Source: Aeromicrobium sp. Root236 (GTDB taxonomy: Bacteria > Actinomycetota > Actinomycetes > Propionibacteriales > Nocardioidaceae). From it: a stretch of 64,000 nt of DNA. The notes beneath the pieces were generated by a model. That model was not told where the DNA came from. It did no database searches and saw nothing but the letters and a program-made list of their open reading frames with translations. A program made the translations under genes and the position numbers. The stretch covers positions 744,001 through 808,000 of the forward strand of contig NZ_LMIS01000001.1 of NCBI RefSeq assembly GCF_001428805.1. Direction: 5' to 3'. Of the stretch, positions 48,166 to 56,659 are shown in pieces (position 1 is the stretch's first letter; every line of letters starts with the position of its first letter).

Positions 48166-49365
48166 ATGGCGGACGTGTTCACCGTCGGCAAGGAGCTCGA
48201 AGGCGCCCTCGGGCGTACCGGCACGATCTCGACCCCGCACGGCGACATCCGAACGCCTGCCTTCATCCCGGTCGGGACCCGTGCCACGGTCAAGGCCGTG
48301 CTGCCCGAGGCCATGGCCGACCTCGGCGCCCAGGCGCTGCTCGCCAACGCGTACCACCTCTACCTGCAGCCCGGGGCCGACATCATCGACGAGGCGGGCG
48401 GCCTCGGTACGTTCATGAACTGGCGCGGGCCGACGTTCACCGACTCCGGTGGCTTCCAGGTGCTGTCGCTCGGCGCCGGGTTCAAGAAGACGCTGTCGAT
48501 GGACGCCAAGGGTGTCGAGGCCGACGACGTCATCGCCGAGGGCAAGGACCGCCTCGCGCTCGTCGACGACGACGGCGTGACCTTCACCTCGCACCTCGAC
48601 GGCTCCAAGCACCGGTTCACCCCCGAGGTGTCGATGCAGATCCAGCACCAGCTCGGCGCCGACATCATGTTCGCCTTCGACGAGCTGACGACGTTGATGA
48701 ACTCCCGCGGCTACCAGGAGGAGTCGATCAGACGTACGCAGGCGTGGGCTGAGCGCTGCGTCGTCGAGCACCAGAGGCTCGCCGACGAGCGGTCCCACAA
48801 GCCCGCGCAGGCCTTGTTCGGCGTCGTGCAGGGCGCTCAGCACGAGGACCTGCGTCGCGCGGCGGCCCGCGGGCTCGTGGCTCTGGACTTCGACGGCTAC
48901 GGCGTCGGCGGCGCGATCGAGAAGGAGAACCTCGGCACGATCGTGCGCTGGGTCAACGAGGAGCTGCCCGATGACAAGCCCCGGCACCTGCTCGGCATCA
49001 GCGAGCCCGACGACCTGTTCACCGCCGTCGAGAACGGCTGCGACACGTTCGACTGCGTCTCGCCGTCACGGGTGGCCCGCTCGTCGCGGGTGTACGCGAT
49101 GACCGGTCGCTACAACCTCAACGTCGCGGCGTCACGGCGCGACTTCGGCCCGATCGACCCGGAGTGCGACTGCTACACGTGCGCGCACTACTCCAAGGCG
49201 TACCTGCACCACATGTTCAAGACCAAGGAGTACGTCGCGGCGACCCTCGCGACCATCCACAACGAACGGTTCACGGTGCGCCTCGTCGACGACATGCGTA
49301 CCCACATCGAGGCCGGCACGTTCACCGAGTTCAAGACGAAGTTCCTCGCCCGGTTCTACGGCTGA
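48166..49365 (+). CDS. tgt: tRNA-guanine transglycosylase (queuine tRNA-ribosyltransferase)
   Basis: 399 residues. PAFIPVGTRATVKAVLPE, ANAYHLYLQPG, GGLGTFMNWRGPTFTDSGGFQVLSLG (base-binding Asp), FDCVSPSRVARSSRVYA, and zinc ligands CDCYTCAHYSKAYLHH. It swaps guanine-34 for a 7-deazaguanine in GUN-anticodon tRNAs. The convergent neighbour is a queuosine-precursor transporter, and no queuosine synthesis gene is here, so the cell probably salvages the base. Confidence 0.94.
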   Translation: MADVFTVGKELEGALGRTGTISTPHGDIRTPAFIPVGTRATVKAVLPEAMADLGAQALLANAYHLYLQPGADIIDEAGGLGTFMNWRGPTFTDSGGFQVLSLGAGFKKTLSMDAKGVEADDVIAEGKDRLALVDDDGVTFTSHLDGSKHRFTPEVSMQIQHQLGADIMFAFDELTTLMNSRGYQEESIRRTQAWAERCVVEHQRLADERSHKPAQALFGVVQGAQHEDLRRAAARGLVALDFDGYGVGGAIEKENLGTIVRWVNEELPDDKPRHLLGISEPDDLFTAVENGCDTFDCVSPSRVARSSRVYAMTGRYNLNVAASRRDFGPIDPECDCYTCAHYSKAYLHHMFKTKEYVAATLATIHNERFTVRLVDDMRTHIEAGTFTEFKTKFLARFYG

Positions 49366-49375
49366 CCCTCGTCGG

Positions 49376-49484
49376 CGGTTTACCAAGAGGTCAGGGCAAA
49401 CAGCCACTCACCAGGGCGCGCGCACCATGAGGAGCGGCGGTATGCCGTGAGGAGTGAAGATTGCCCTGACCTCTTGGTAAACCG
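49376..49484. repeat. Perfect 24-bp inverted repeat between tgt and the transporter gene
   Basis: The 24 bases at 49376-49399 (CGGTTTACCAAGAGGTCAGG...) are the exact reverse complement of 49461-49484, with 61 nt between. It begins 11 nt after the tgt stop and ends at the base before the stop of the opposing transporter gene. Best reading: a bidirectional terminator; a small transposon-derived element is the alternative. No target duplication is visible. Confidence 0.75.
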
Positions 49485-50213
49485 TCACACCCAGTAGGTG
49501 GGCTCGCGGCGCTTCAACGCGTTGATCACCAGCATCGTCACGGGGCTCACGACGATCTCGACGGCGCACTTGAAGACGAACCCGACCACGAAGTAGTTGA
49601 CGAACTGGCCGCCCGTCGAGATGCCGATCGCCGATGCCGCGATCGCGCAGAAGATGAACGTGTCCGCAGCCTCGCCGACCCCGGTCGAGCCGATCAGCCG
49701 GCGCCAGAGCCCGGGTTCGGCGCTGCGGGCCTTCATGCGCACCAGCACGTACGAGTTGAGGAACTGGCCGGTCAGGTACGCGATGAGCGAGGCCGCGACG
49801 ATCTGCACACCGGACCAGACGACGCTCTCGAACGCGTCCTGGTTCTCGTAGAAGCTCGCACCGGGCAGCTTCATCGCGACCAGGAACGTGGCGAACGCGA
49901 GGATCGCCGTGCCGAAGCCGACGAGGATCGCCCGCCGCGCCGCCTTGAACCCGTAGACCTCGGAGATCACGTCGCCGAGGATGTAGGCCAGCGGGAACAG
50001 GATCGCGCCGCCGTCGGAGATGATCGGCAGCACCTGCACCGGCCCGAGCGACACGTCGTGGCCCGAGATGAACTCGGTCGACTTCGTCGCCGCGATGTTG
50101 GAGACGACGAGGACGACGCAGAACAGCGCGAGGATCACGTCGAAGTACGACGAGCCGCGCGACGCGTAGTGGATCTCGCGGTCCGGCTCGGCCGTGGTGG
50201 CAGCAGAAGTCAT
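49485..50213 (-). CDS. Queuosine-precursor transporter (YhhQ/QPTR)
   Basis: 242 residues, about six helices. LVVSNIAATKSTEFISG, ISDGGAILFPLAYILGDVISEVYGFKAARRAI (family signature), and FIFCAIAASAIG, AVEIVVSPVTMLVINALKRREP near the end. The family imports preQ0/preQ1 or queuine. ATG 50213 has CAGGAT 6 nt upstream on the minus strand. Its pairing with tgt supports a salvage pathway. Confidence 0.9.
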   Translation of the reverse strand: MTSAATTAEPDREIHYASRGSSYFDVILALFCVVLVVSNIAATKSTEFISGHDVSLGPVQVLPIISDGGAILFPLAYILGDVISEVYGFKAARRAILVGFGTAILAFATFLVAMKLPGASFYENQDAFESVVWSGVQIVAASLIAYLTGQFLNSYVLVRMKARSAEPGLWRRLIGSTGVGEAADTFIFCAIAASAIGISTGGQFVNYFVVGFVFKCAVEIVVSPVTMLVINALKRREPTYWV

Positions 50214-50256
50214 GGGCCCATCCTGCCAGTCTGGGCACCTCTGGGAGAATCGATGC

Positions 50257-51510
50257 ATGACCGCTGAGCTGCCGACCCGGACCGACGTGCTCGTCGTCGG
50301 CGCCGGTCCCGCTGGAGCGGCGGCAGCGGCCTGGGCGGCGCGATTCGGCATGGACACCGTGCTCGCCGACGCCGCGACGTTCCCCCGCGACAAGACCTGC
50401 GGCGACGGCCTCACGCCCCGCGCGATCGCGGAGCTGCAGCGACTCGGACTCGAGGACTGGGTACGCGGACACGGCACCAACCGCGGTCTCCGCGCAGCCG
50501 GCTTCGGCCAGGAGCTGCTCCTCCCCTGGCCCGGCGGATCGCTGCCCGACTGGGGCTCGGCCGTGCCGCGCACCGAGCTCGACGACAAGATCTTCCGGGT
50601 AGCGGTCGAGTCCGGCGCCACACCGCTCGAAGGCGCCCGCGCCGTCGACGCGGAGCGGGACGCCTCCGGCAAGGTCACCGCGGTGACCTTCCAGCTCGGC
50701 AAGGACCGCACGCCCCACACGATCCAGTGCGACCGCCTCGTCGTGGCCGATGGCGTACGTTCGCCGCTGGGCCGCGTGCTCGGCCGCGAGTGGCACCGTG
50801 ACACCGCATACGGCGTCGCCGGCCGGTCGTACGTGAAGTCGGGCCGCAGCGACGACCCTTGGATCTCCTCACACCTCGAGCTGCGCGGCGAGGACGACGA
50901 GCTGCTCCCCGGATACGGCTGGATCTTCCCGCTCAGCGACGGCGAGGTGAACCTCGGCGTCGGCGCGCTCGCCACCGCCAAGCGGCCTGCCGAGCTGCAG
51001 ATCCGCCCGCTGATGGAGTACTACGCCACGCTCCGCCGCGAGGAGTGGGACCTGAGCGGCGAGCTCCGCATGCCCACGAGCGCGTTGCTGCCGATGGGCG
51101 GCGCGGTCTCCGGCGTCGCCGGGCCCAACTGGATCCTGGTCGGCGACGCGGCCGGCTGCGTCAACCCGCTCAACGGCGAGGGCATCGACTACGGCCTCGA
51201 GACCGGACGGGTCGGCGCCGAGCTCATGCGTACACACACCGACCTCCAGGACGCCTGGCCCGCACTGCTGACCACGCACTACGGCGAAGCGTTCTCGATC
51301 GCCCGTCGCCTCGCGGGGCTCATCACGGTGCCGCGCCTCCTGCCCACCGCCGGACCGGTCGGCATGCGCTCGCACCGGCTCATGACGTTCGCCCTGCGCG
51401 TGATGGGGAACTTCGTCACCGACGAGGACCGGGACTTCACCGCACGCCTCTGGCGCTGGGCCGGCCGCCAGTCCGTACGCCTCGACGACCGGCCGCCGTT
51501 CACGTCTTAG
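50257..51510 (+). CDS. Geranylgeranyl-reductase-family flavoprotein
   Basis: 417 residues. FAD fold VLVVGAGPAGAAAAAWAARFG, family motif FPRDKTCGDGLTPRAI, DRLVVADGVRSPLGR, WILVGDAAGCVNPLNGEGIDYGLETG. It reduces prenyl chains; in actinobacteria the usual target is the menaquinone side chain (MenJ type). ATG 50257 follows GAGAAT by 6 nt; the nearby ATG 50253 is out of frame. Confidence 0.88.
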   Translation: MTAELPTRTDVLVVGAGPAGAAAAAWAARFGMDTVLADAATFPRDKTCGDGLTPRAIAELQRLGLEDWVRGHGTNRGLRAAGFGQELLLPWPGGSLPDWGSAVPRTELDDKIFRVAVESGATPLEGARAVDAERDASGKVTAVTFQLGKDRTPHTIQCDRLVVADGVRSPLGRVLGREWHRDTAYGVAGRSYVKSGRSDDPWISSHLELRGEDDELLPGYGWIFPLSDGEVNLGVGALATAKRPAELQIRPLMEYYATLRREEWDLSGELRMPTSALLPMGGAVSGVAGPNWILVGDAAGCVNPLNGEGIDYGLETGRVGAELMRTHTDLQDAWPALLTTHYGEAFSIARRLAGLITVPRLLPTAGPVGMRSHRLMTFALRVMGNFVTDEDRDFTARLWRWAGRQSVRLDDRPPFTS

Positions 51511-51554
51511 CGCGTTCACATGTGGTTGCCGCCGGCAACGGCTAATCTCTCGCC

Positions 51555-52367
51555 ATGACCGAGCCGCCTGCGGGCCAGCCGCCGTACGAGCCTCCTCCGC
51601 CGGGCTACGGCACACCGCCTCCCGGTTATCCGCCCCCGGGTTACGGTCCGCCGCCTCCGGGCTACTACTACGGACCCCCGCGCTACGAGGTCGGCGCGGC
51701 CTTCAGCTGGGCGTGGAAGAAGTTCGGCGCCAACAAGGCGACGCTGCTCACGGGTGGTCTCGTGCTGCTGCTCGCGACACTCGTCCTGTATGCCGTTGCC
51801 ATTGGCGCCGTCTTCGCAGTGGTGGATCACCCCCGGCTCTCCATCACGGACTCGTCCGGCGAGCTCGACGGGGCTGGCGACTACTTCGCGACCCTCGGCG
51901 TGGGCTACGCGGCGTTGTTCGTGCTGCTGATCTTCTACTCGGTCGTCATGGCCGGCATGATCCGGACCTGCTTGCGGATCGCGGACGGCGAGACCCCGGG
52001 GGTCGGCGCGATCTTCTCGTACCGGAACGCACCGCGCATCCTGCTGCTCGCCCTTCTGACGACCTTGGGCGGCATCGTCGGCACGATCCTGTGCTACCTG
52101 CCCGGCCTCGCGTTCGGCCTGTTCGCCGGGTTCAGCATGTACTTCCTGCTCGACCGCGATCAGAAGCCGATAGCCGCGATCGAGTCGAGCTTCACGCTGG
52201 TCAAGAACAACTTCGGCAACGCTCTCGTCGCGTTGCTCCTTGCGGGACTGGTGACCGGTGCGGGGTTGATCGCGTGTGGTGTCGGGGTGATCTTCACACT
52301 GCCCTTCGGGATCCTGGTGCACGTCTACACCTACCGGTTCCTCAGCGGTGGCCGGATCGAACCCTGA
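51555..52367 (+). CDS. Multi-pass membrane protein with Pro/Gly/Tyr-rich N-terminus
   Basis: 270 residues. Residues 1-45 are PPPPGYGTPPPGY repeats ending YYYGPPRYEVG; then five to six helices with SWAWKKFGANKATLL, AIFSYRNAPRILLLALL and DQKPIAAIESSFTLVKNNFGNALVALLL. The layout resembles DUF975/YciC-type or glycerophosphodiester-phosphodiesterase-membrane-domain proteins. Function unknown. Leaderless after TAATCT (51543-51548). Confidence 0.7.
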   Translation: MTEPPAGQPPYEPPPPGYGTPPPGYPPPGYGPPPPGYYYGPPRYEVGAAFSWAWKKFGANKATLLTGGLVLLLATLVLYAVAIGAVFAVVDHPRLSITDSSGELDGAGDYFATLGVGYAALFVLLIFYSVVMAGMIRTCLRIADGETPGVGAIFSYRNAPRILLLALLTTLGGIVGTILCYLPGLAFGLFAGFSMYFLLDRDQKPIAAIESSFTLVKNNFGNALVALLLAGLVTGAGLIACGVGVIFTLPFGILVHVYTYRFLSGGRIEP

Positions 52368-52380
52368 CGCTCCAGAACAT

Positions 52381-52414
52381 GACGAAGGGCCCGGCCGGAG
52401 CCGGGCCCTTCGTC
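52381..52414. terminator. Strong hairpin terminator
   Basis: GACGAAGGGCCCGGC (52381-52395) pairs perfectly with GCCGGGCCCTTCGTC (52400-52414) around CGGA, 15 bp with a tetraloop. It lies 14 nt after the plus-strand gene and 16 nt before the end of the minus-strand gene, so it serves both. Confidence 0.85.
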
Positions 52415-52429
52415 GTTCAGCTCAGATGA

Positions 52430-52909
52430 TCACGCAGCAGGCGGTGCCGGCGGCGTGTCCTTCTTGTTGATCTCCGGGATCTTCTCGCCCGAGGCCTTGA
52501 AGAGCAGGAACGCGAAGACCGTGAGGGCGATCGTCGTGATGAACAGCACCCACCCCGACCAGCCCGGCCCGACGTCGATTCCGGTGAATCCTCCGTCGCT
52601 GTAGGTGAAAGCACGCAGGATCAGCAGGAGGGTGCCGAGACCAGCTGCTGCAAGGGCGACCAAGTTCCACGGAACACCGTCCGGCAGGTTTTCAGCCGCG
52701 AACGCCTTGATCGCGATGATCACGGTGGCGACGATCACCAGAAGTATGCCGAGCGTCGCGTAGCTATCCCACGCATTCGACACGTTCTTGGACACCCCGC
52801 CGCCACTGACACGTACGTACGCTCCGAAGAACGACAGGATGATGGACAGGCCACCAGCTATCAGTGCGCCTTGTTCGAACTTGCCCAGAGACTTGAAGTC
52901 GGTGGCCAT
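52430..52909 (-). CDS. Four-helix membrane protein, paralogue of 53040-53528
   Basis: 159 residues from ATG 52909, with GGGAGAAG about 7 nt upstream. Four hydrophobic segments; the loop GFTGIDVGPGWSGWVLF resembles GIRGMDFGLGWSGFVVL of the next minus-strand gene, so the two are diverged tandem copies. A Lys/Pro-rich cytoplasmic tail ends the protein. Function unknown. Confidence 0.7.
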   Translation of the reverse strand: MATDFKSLGKFEQGALIAGGLSIILSFFGAYVRVSGGGVSKNVSNAWDSYATLGILLVIVATVIIAIKAFAAENLPDGVPWNLVALAAAGLGTLLLILRAFTYSDGGFTGIDVGPGWSGWVLFITTIALTVFAFLLFKASGEKIPEINKKDTPPAPPAA

Positions 52910-53039
52910 AAGAAATCTTCTCCCAACGATGAATGTTAGGGCTGAATCTAGACCCATAACGGCCCTATACGACAGACATCTCACTGCCACACGTACAACG
53001 TGTCGCGAGGAACCGCGCCGTGGTAAAAGGTCTGGATCT

Positions 53040-53528
53040 TCACGCCCAGGGCGGCGGCGGATGAGCGGGGCCCGGGGTCACCTCGTCAGCGAGGAGTGCC
53101 GCGACCACGGCCACCGCCGTGGCGACGGCCGTCAGCCCGAGGACGACGAAGCCCGACCAGCCGAGGCCGAAGTCCATGCCGCGGATGCCGTCGGCCGAAT
53201 CGTGCTGCTCGACGAGCAGGTACAGGACGAACAGCCCACCCGCCACGAGAGAGATGGCACCGGACATCCCGGCCAGGAGGCGGCGTGCCAGCGTCTGCGA
53301 CGTGGGCAGCGACGCGGCGACGATCGCGAGGACCACGCCACAGAGCAGAGCCAGGCCGCCCAAACCGCCCAGGCGATGCCAAGCGGAGAATCCCGTGGAG
53401 TACCCGCCGCCGCCCGGGCCATCGAAGTCGAACGACACCGTCAGGAAGTGCGGAACGAACGAGAACACGACGGCCGCGCCCATCGCCACTGCTGCCACAA
53501 TCCGAGCAACCAGTCCGAGAGGGTTCAT
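53040..53528 (-). CDS. Four-helix membrane protein, paralogue of 52430-52909
   Basis: 162 residues with four hydrophobic segments and the shared G-x-D-x-G-x-G-W-S-G motif in the last loop. The external loop after helix 1 is Gly-rich (FDFDGPGGGGYSTGFSAWHRLG). TAGTCT ends 6 nt before the ATG on the minus strand. The 130-bp gap to its paralogue holds nothing else visible. Function unknown. Confidence 0.7.
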   Translation of the reverse strand: MNPLGLVARIVAAVAMGAAVVFSFVPHFLTVSFDFDGPGGGGYSTGFSAWHRLGGLGGLALLCGVVLAIVAASLPTSQTLARRLLAGMSGAISLVAGGLFVLYLLVEQHDSADGIRGMDFGLGWSGFVVLGLTAVATAVAVVAALLADEVTPGPAHPPPPWA

Positions 53529-53594
53529 CGCCGAAGACTATCTGCGGGTCGGCCGACGCGGGCGGGGACACCCACGTACGACACAATCTGCGTC

Positions 53595-55247
53595 ATGGAT
53601 GCTGATGTCATCGTCGTCGGAGCGGGCCTCGCCGGCCTGGTCGCCACCGCAGAGCTTGTCGAAGCCGGCCGCAAGGTCATCCTCGTCGACCAGGAGGGCG
53701 AGCAGGGCATCGGCGGCCAGGCGTTCTGGTCGTTCGGCGGCCTGTTCTTCGTCGACTCCCCTCAGCAACGCCGCATGGGCATCAAGGACTCGGTCGAGCT
53801 CGCGATGCAGGACTGGATGGGCAGCGCCCAGTTCGACCGCGACGAGGACCACTGGCCGCGGCAATGGGCCGAGGCGTACGTCAACTTCGCCGCCGGTGAG
53901 AAGCGTGCCTGGCTGAAGGAGCGCGGCCACAGCGTGTTCCCGGTCGTCGGCTGGGCGGAGCGCGGCGGCGGGCTGGCCAGCGGCCACGGCAACTCGGTCC
54001 CCCGGTTCCACATCACCTGGGGCACCGGCCCCGGCATCGTCGAGCCGTTCGAGAAGCTGGTCCGCGGCGGCCACGACCAGGGCCTCGTGCAGTTCGCTTT
54101 CCGCCACCAGGTCGACGAGCTGATCGTCACCGACGGAGCCGTCACCGGCGTACGCGGACAGGTCCTCGAGCCGACGGACGCCGAACGCGCCGCACCCACA
54201 TCGCGTACGTCCATCGGTGAGTTCACGATGACCGCGCAGGCCGTCATCGTCACGTCGGGCGGCATCGGCGGCAACCACGAGCTCGTCCGCGCCAACTGGC
54301 CCGAACGCCTCGGCACTCCCCCGGAGCACATGATCTCCGGCGTCCCGGCGCACGTCGACGGCCGCATGCTCGGCATCGCGGAGAAGGCCGGGGCGAGCCA
54401 CATCAACCGCGACCGCATGTGGCACTACGTCGAGGGCATCAAGAACTGGGACCCGATCTGGCCCCTGCACGGCATCCGCATCCTTCCCGGTCCATCGTCG
54501 ATCTGGCTCGACGGCGCCGGCAAGCGGCTGCCGATCCCAGGGCTTCCCGGGTTCGACACGCTCGGCACGCTCAAGCTGCTGCGGCAGAGCGGCCACGACC
54601 ACTCGTGGTTCGTGCTGACCCAGGCGATCATCGAGAAGGAGTTCGCCCTCTCCGGCCAGGAGCAGAACCCCGACCTGACCGGCAAGAGCGTGCGCGAGCT
54701 CGTCAAGCAGCGCCTGGCCAAGGGTGCGACCGGGCCCGTCGAGGCGTTCAAGTCCAAGGGCGAGGACTTCATCGTCGCCGACACGATCGAGGAGCTCGTC
54801 GCCGGCATGAACGCCCTGACGCCCGACGCGCCCGTCGACGTCGAGGACGTACGTCGTCAGGTCGCCGAGCGCGACCGCGAGCTCGACAACGCGTTCACCA
54901 AGGACCTGCAGATCGCCGCGCTCAAGCAGGCGCGCAGCTACCGCGGCGACAAGCTCATCCGCGTCGCCTCCCCGCACAAGATCCTCGATCCCAAGAAGGG
55001 CCCGCTGATCGCCGTACGCCTGCACGTCCTGACCCGCAAGTCGCTCGGCGGGCTCGAGACCAACCTCGACTCCCAGGTGCTGGGCACCGACGGCTCGCCG
55101 GTCGACGGCCTGTACGCCGCGGGCGAGGTGGCCGGCTTCGGCGGCGGCGGCGTGCACGGCTACAACTCGCTCGAGGGCACGTTCCTCGGCGGCTGCATCT
55201 TCAGCGGCCGCGCCGCGGGCCGGGCCGCCGCCCAACAGGTCGGTTGA
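53595..55247 (+). CDS. FAD-binding dehydrogenase (KsdD/fumarate-reductase-like)
   Basis: 550 residues. VIVVGAGLAGLVATAELVEAG (FAD), GGQAFWSFGGLFFVDSPQQRRMGIKDS, TSGGIGGNHELVRANWP, and the late GLYAAGEVAGFGGGGVHGYNSLEGTFLGGCIFSGR. Related to 3-ketosteroid delta-1-dehydrogenases and flavocytochrome c; many relatives are annotated only as FAD-binding dehydrogenase. No steroid genes surround it, so the substrate is open. Confidence 0.85.
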   Translation: MDADVIVVGAGLAGLVATAELVEAGRKVILVDQEGEQGIGGQAFWSFGGLFFVDSPQQRRMGIKDSVELAMQDWMGSAQFDRDEDHWPRQWAEAYVNFAAGEKRAWLKERGHSVFPVVGWAERGGGLASGHGNSVPRFHITWGTGPGIVEPFEKLVRGGHDQGLVQFAFRHQVDELIVTDGAVTGVRGQVLEPTDAERAAPTSRTSIGEFTMTAQAVIVTSGGIGGNHELVRANWPERLGTPPEHMISGVPAHVDGRMLGIAEKAGASHINRDRMWHYVEGIKNWDPIWPLHGIRILPGPSSIWLDGAGKRLPIPGLPGFDTLGTLKLLRQSGHDHSWFVLTQAIIEKEFALSGQEQNPDLTGKSVRELVKQRLAKGATGPVEAFKSKGEDFIVADTIEELVAGMNALTPDAPVDVEDVRRQVAERDRELDNAFTKDLQIAALKQARSYRGDKLIRVASPHKILDPKKGPLIAVRLHVLTRKSLGGLETNLDSQVLGTDGSPVDGLYAAGEVAGFGGGGVHGYNSLEGTFLGGCIFSGRAAGRAAAQQVG

Positions 55248-55255
55248 GCCCACGG

Positions 55256-55276
55256 TCCTTGAGCTTGTCGAAAGGA
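55256..55276. repeat. Single arm of the type B palindromic repeat
   Basis: TCCTTGAGCTTGTCGAAAGG, starting 8 nt after the flavoprotein stop, matches the left arm of the palindrome at 24606-24645 over 15 bases, showing the element is dispersed in the genome. Confidence 0.6.
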
Positions 55277-55298
55277 CATCCCCGGTTAGGTTTGACGC

Positions 55299-56123
55299 AT
55301 GGACACCGCACCTCTCGTGGAGCTCAACGACGGACGCCAGATGCCGCTGCTCGGCTTCGGGACGTACTCGATCAAGGACCCGCAGATCTTCGTCGAGGCG
55401 ATCGACACGGGCTACCGCCTGCTCGACACCGCGACCCGCTACGAGAACGAGACCGAGGTGGGCCGCGGCATCGCCGACTCACCGGTCTCCCGCGACGAGC
55501 TGTTCGTCACGACCAAGCTGCCCGGCAACGCGCACGGCTCGCAAGGTCCGCGCATCGAGCTGAGCGCATCCCTCGAACGCCTGGGCCTCGACCACGTCGA
55601 CCTCTACCTGATCCACTGGCCGCTCCCGCGCATCGACAAGTACGTCGAGACGTGGCAGGCCATGATCGAGCTGCGCGACGAGGGGCTGACCCGGTCGATC
55701 GGCGTGTCCAACTTCCTGCCCGAGCACCTCAGCCGGATCGTGGCTGAGACCGGGGTGGCGCCGGCGGTCAACCAGGTCGAGCTGCACCCCTACTTCCCGC
55801 AGGTTGAGCAGCGCGCGGCCGACGAGGGCTATCGCATCATCACGCAGAGCTGGAGCCCGATCGGCCGAGGCAGCGACCTGCTCGACAACCCGGTGCTGGC
55901 CGAGATCGGCGCGCGGCACGGCAAGTCCGTGGCCCAGGTCGTGCTGCGCTGGCACACCCAGATCGGTGCGGCACCGATCCCGAAGTCGGCCACGCCGGAA
56001 CGGTTCCGCAGCAACCTCGACATCTTCGACTTCGAGCTCGACCACGACGACCTCGAGCGCATCGCCGGGCTCGACACCGGGCAACGCATCGGCGGCGACC
56101 CTCGTACGCACGAGGAGTTCTAG
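55299..56123 (+). CDS. Aldo/keto reductase (2,5-diketo-gluconate-reductase-like)
   Basis: 274 residues. LLGFGTYSIKDPQ, YRLLDTATRYENETEVGRG (catalytic Asp and Tyr), FVTTKLPG (Lys), LYLIHWPLP (His), IGVSNFLPEHL, and IPKSATPERFRSNLDIFDFEL (NADPH). Acts on aldehydes or keto-sugars; no specific substrate is evident. Leaderless after TAGGTT (55287-55292). Confidence 0.92.
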   Translation: MDTAPLVELNDGRQMPLLGFGTYSIKDPQIFVEAIDTGYRLLDTATRYENETEVGRGIADSPVSRDELFVTTKLPGNAHGSQGPRIELSASLERLGLDHVDLYLIHWPLPRIDKYVETWQAMIELRDEGLTRSIGVSNFLPEHLSRIVAETGVAPAVNQVELHPYFPQVEQRAADEGYRIITQSWSPIGRGSDLLDNPVLAEIGARHGKSVAQVVLRWHTQIGAAPIPKSATPERFRSNLDIFDFELDHDDLERIAGLDTGQRIGGDPRTHEEF

Positions 56124-56137
56124 GCCGCGCGGCGGCC

Positions 56138-56197
56138 AGGTTGTGAAGCGTTGCGCACGTTCCGGGCGTCCTGAGCCTGCGCAACGCTTCAAAACCT
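56138..56197. terminator. 20-bp inverted repeat after the aldo/keto reductase gene
   Basis: The 20 bases starting AGGTTGTGAAGCG (56138-56157) pair at 19 of 20 positions with 56178-56197, across a 20-nt loop. It starts 15 nt after the stop and ends 25 nt before the next ATG. Likely a terminator; no T-run. Confidence 0.65.
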
Positions 56198-56221
56198 CGC
56201 AGACCCGCTAGGTTGCAGGGC

Positions 56222-56617
56222 ATGACCGCTCTCGCCCTGATCCTCGCCGGCATCGCCGGGTTGCTGCACGTGCTGTTCTTCAAGCTCGAGTCGCTCGACT
56301 GGCGCAAGCCGAAGACGTGGAAGACGTTCGGGCTGGCGTCGCAGGAGGACGCCGACACGATGGCGTCGCTGGCGTACAACCAGGGCTTCTACAACCTCTT
56401 CCTCGCCGTCGGCACGTTCGTCGGCATCGGGTACGTCGCGTTCTCCGACGACCACGACACCATCGGCTGGACGTTGATCGTGTTCGCCTGCGGCAGCATG
56501 CTGGCCGCCGCCGTCGTGCTGATCTCCAGCGGGGGCAAGGCCTTCGCCCGCGCCGCCGCGATCCAGGGCGTACCGGCGCTGCTGGCGGTCGCCACGGCGC
56601 TCGTCGCCGCCAGCTGA
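56222..56617 (+). CDS. DUF1304 membrane protein
   Basis: 131 residues with four helices. GLLHVLFFKLESLDWRKPKTWKTFG and ASLAYNQGFYNLFLAVGTFVG (N-Q-G-x-Y-N motif) identify DUF1304, a small membrane family of unknown function. Leaderless after TAGGTT (56209-56214). Confidence 0.9.
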   Translation: MTALALILAGIAGLLHVLFFKLESLDWRKPKTWKTFGLASQEDADTMASLAYNQGFYNLFLAVGTFVGIGYVAFSDDHDTIGWTLIVFACGSMLAAAVVLISSGGKAFARAAAIQGVPALLAVATALVAAS

Positions 56618-56659
56618 CACGGGGTCAGAACCGTCGGCGCCGCCGACTACTGTGAGCCC

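Noticed and set aside
49376..49484. Insertion sequence or MITE
   Set aside because: No transposase, no target-site duplication and exact fit between convergent gene ends favour a terminator; retained only as a possibility to test.
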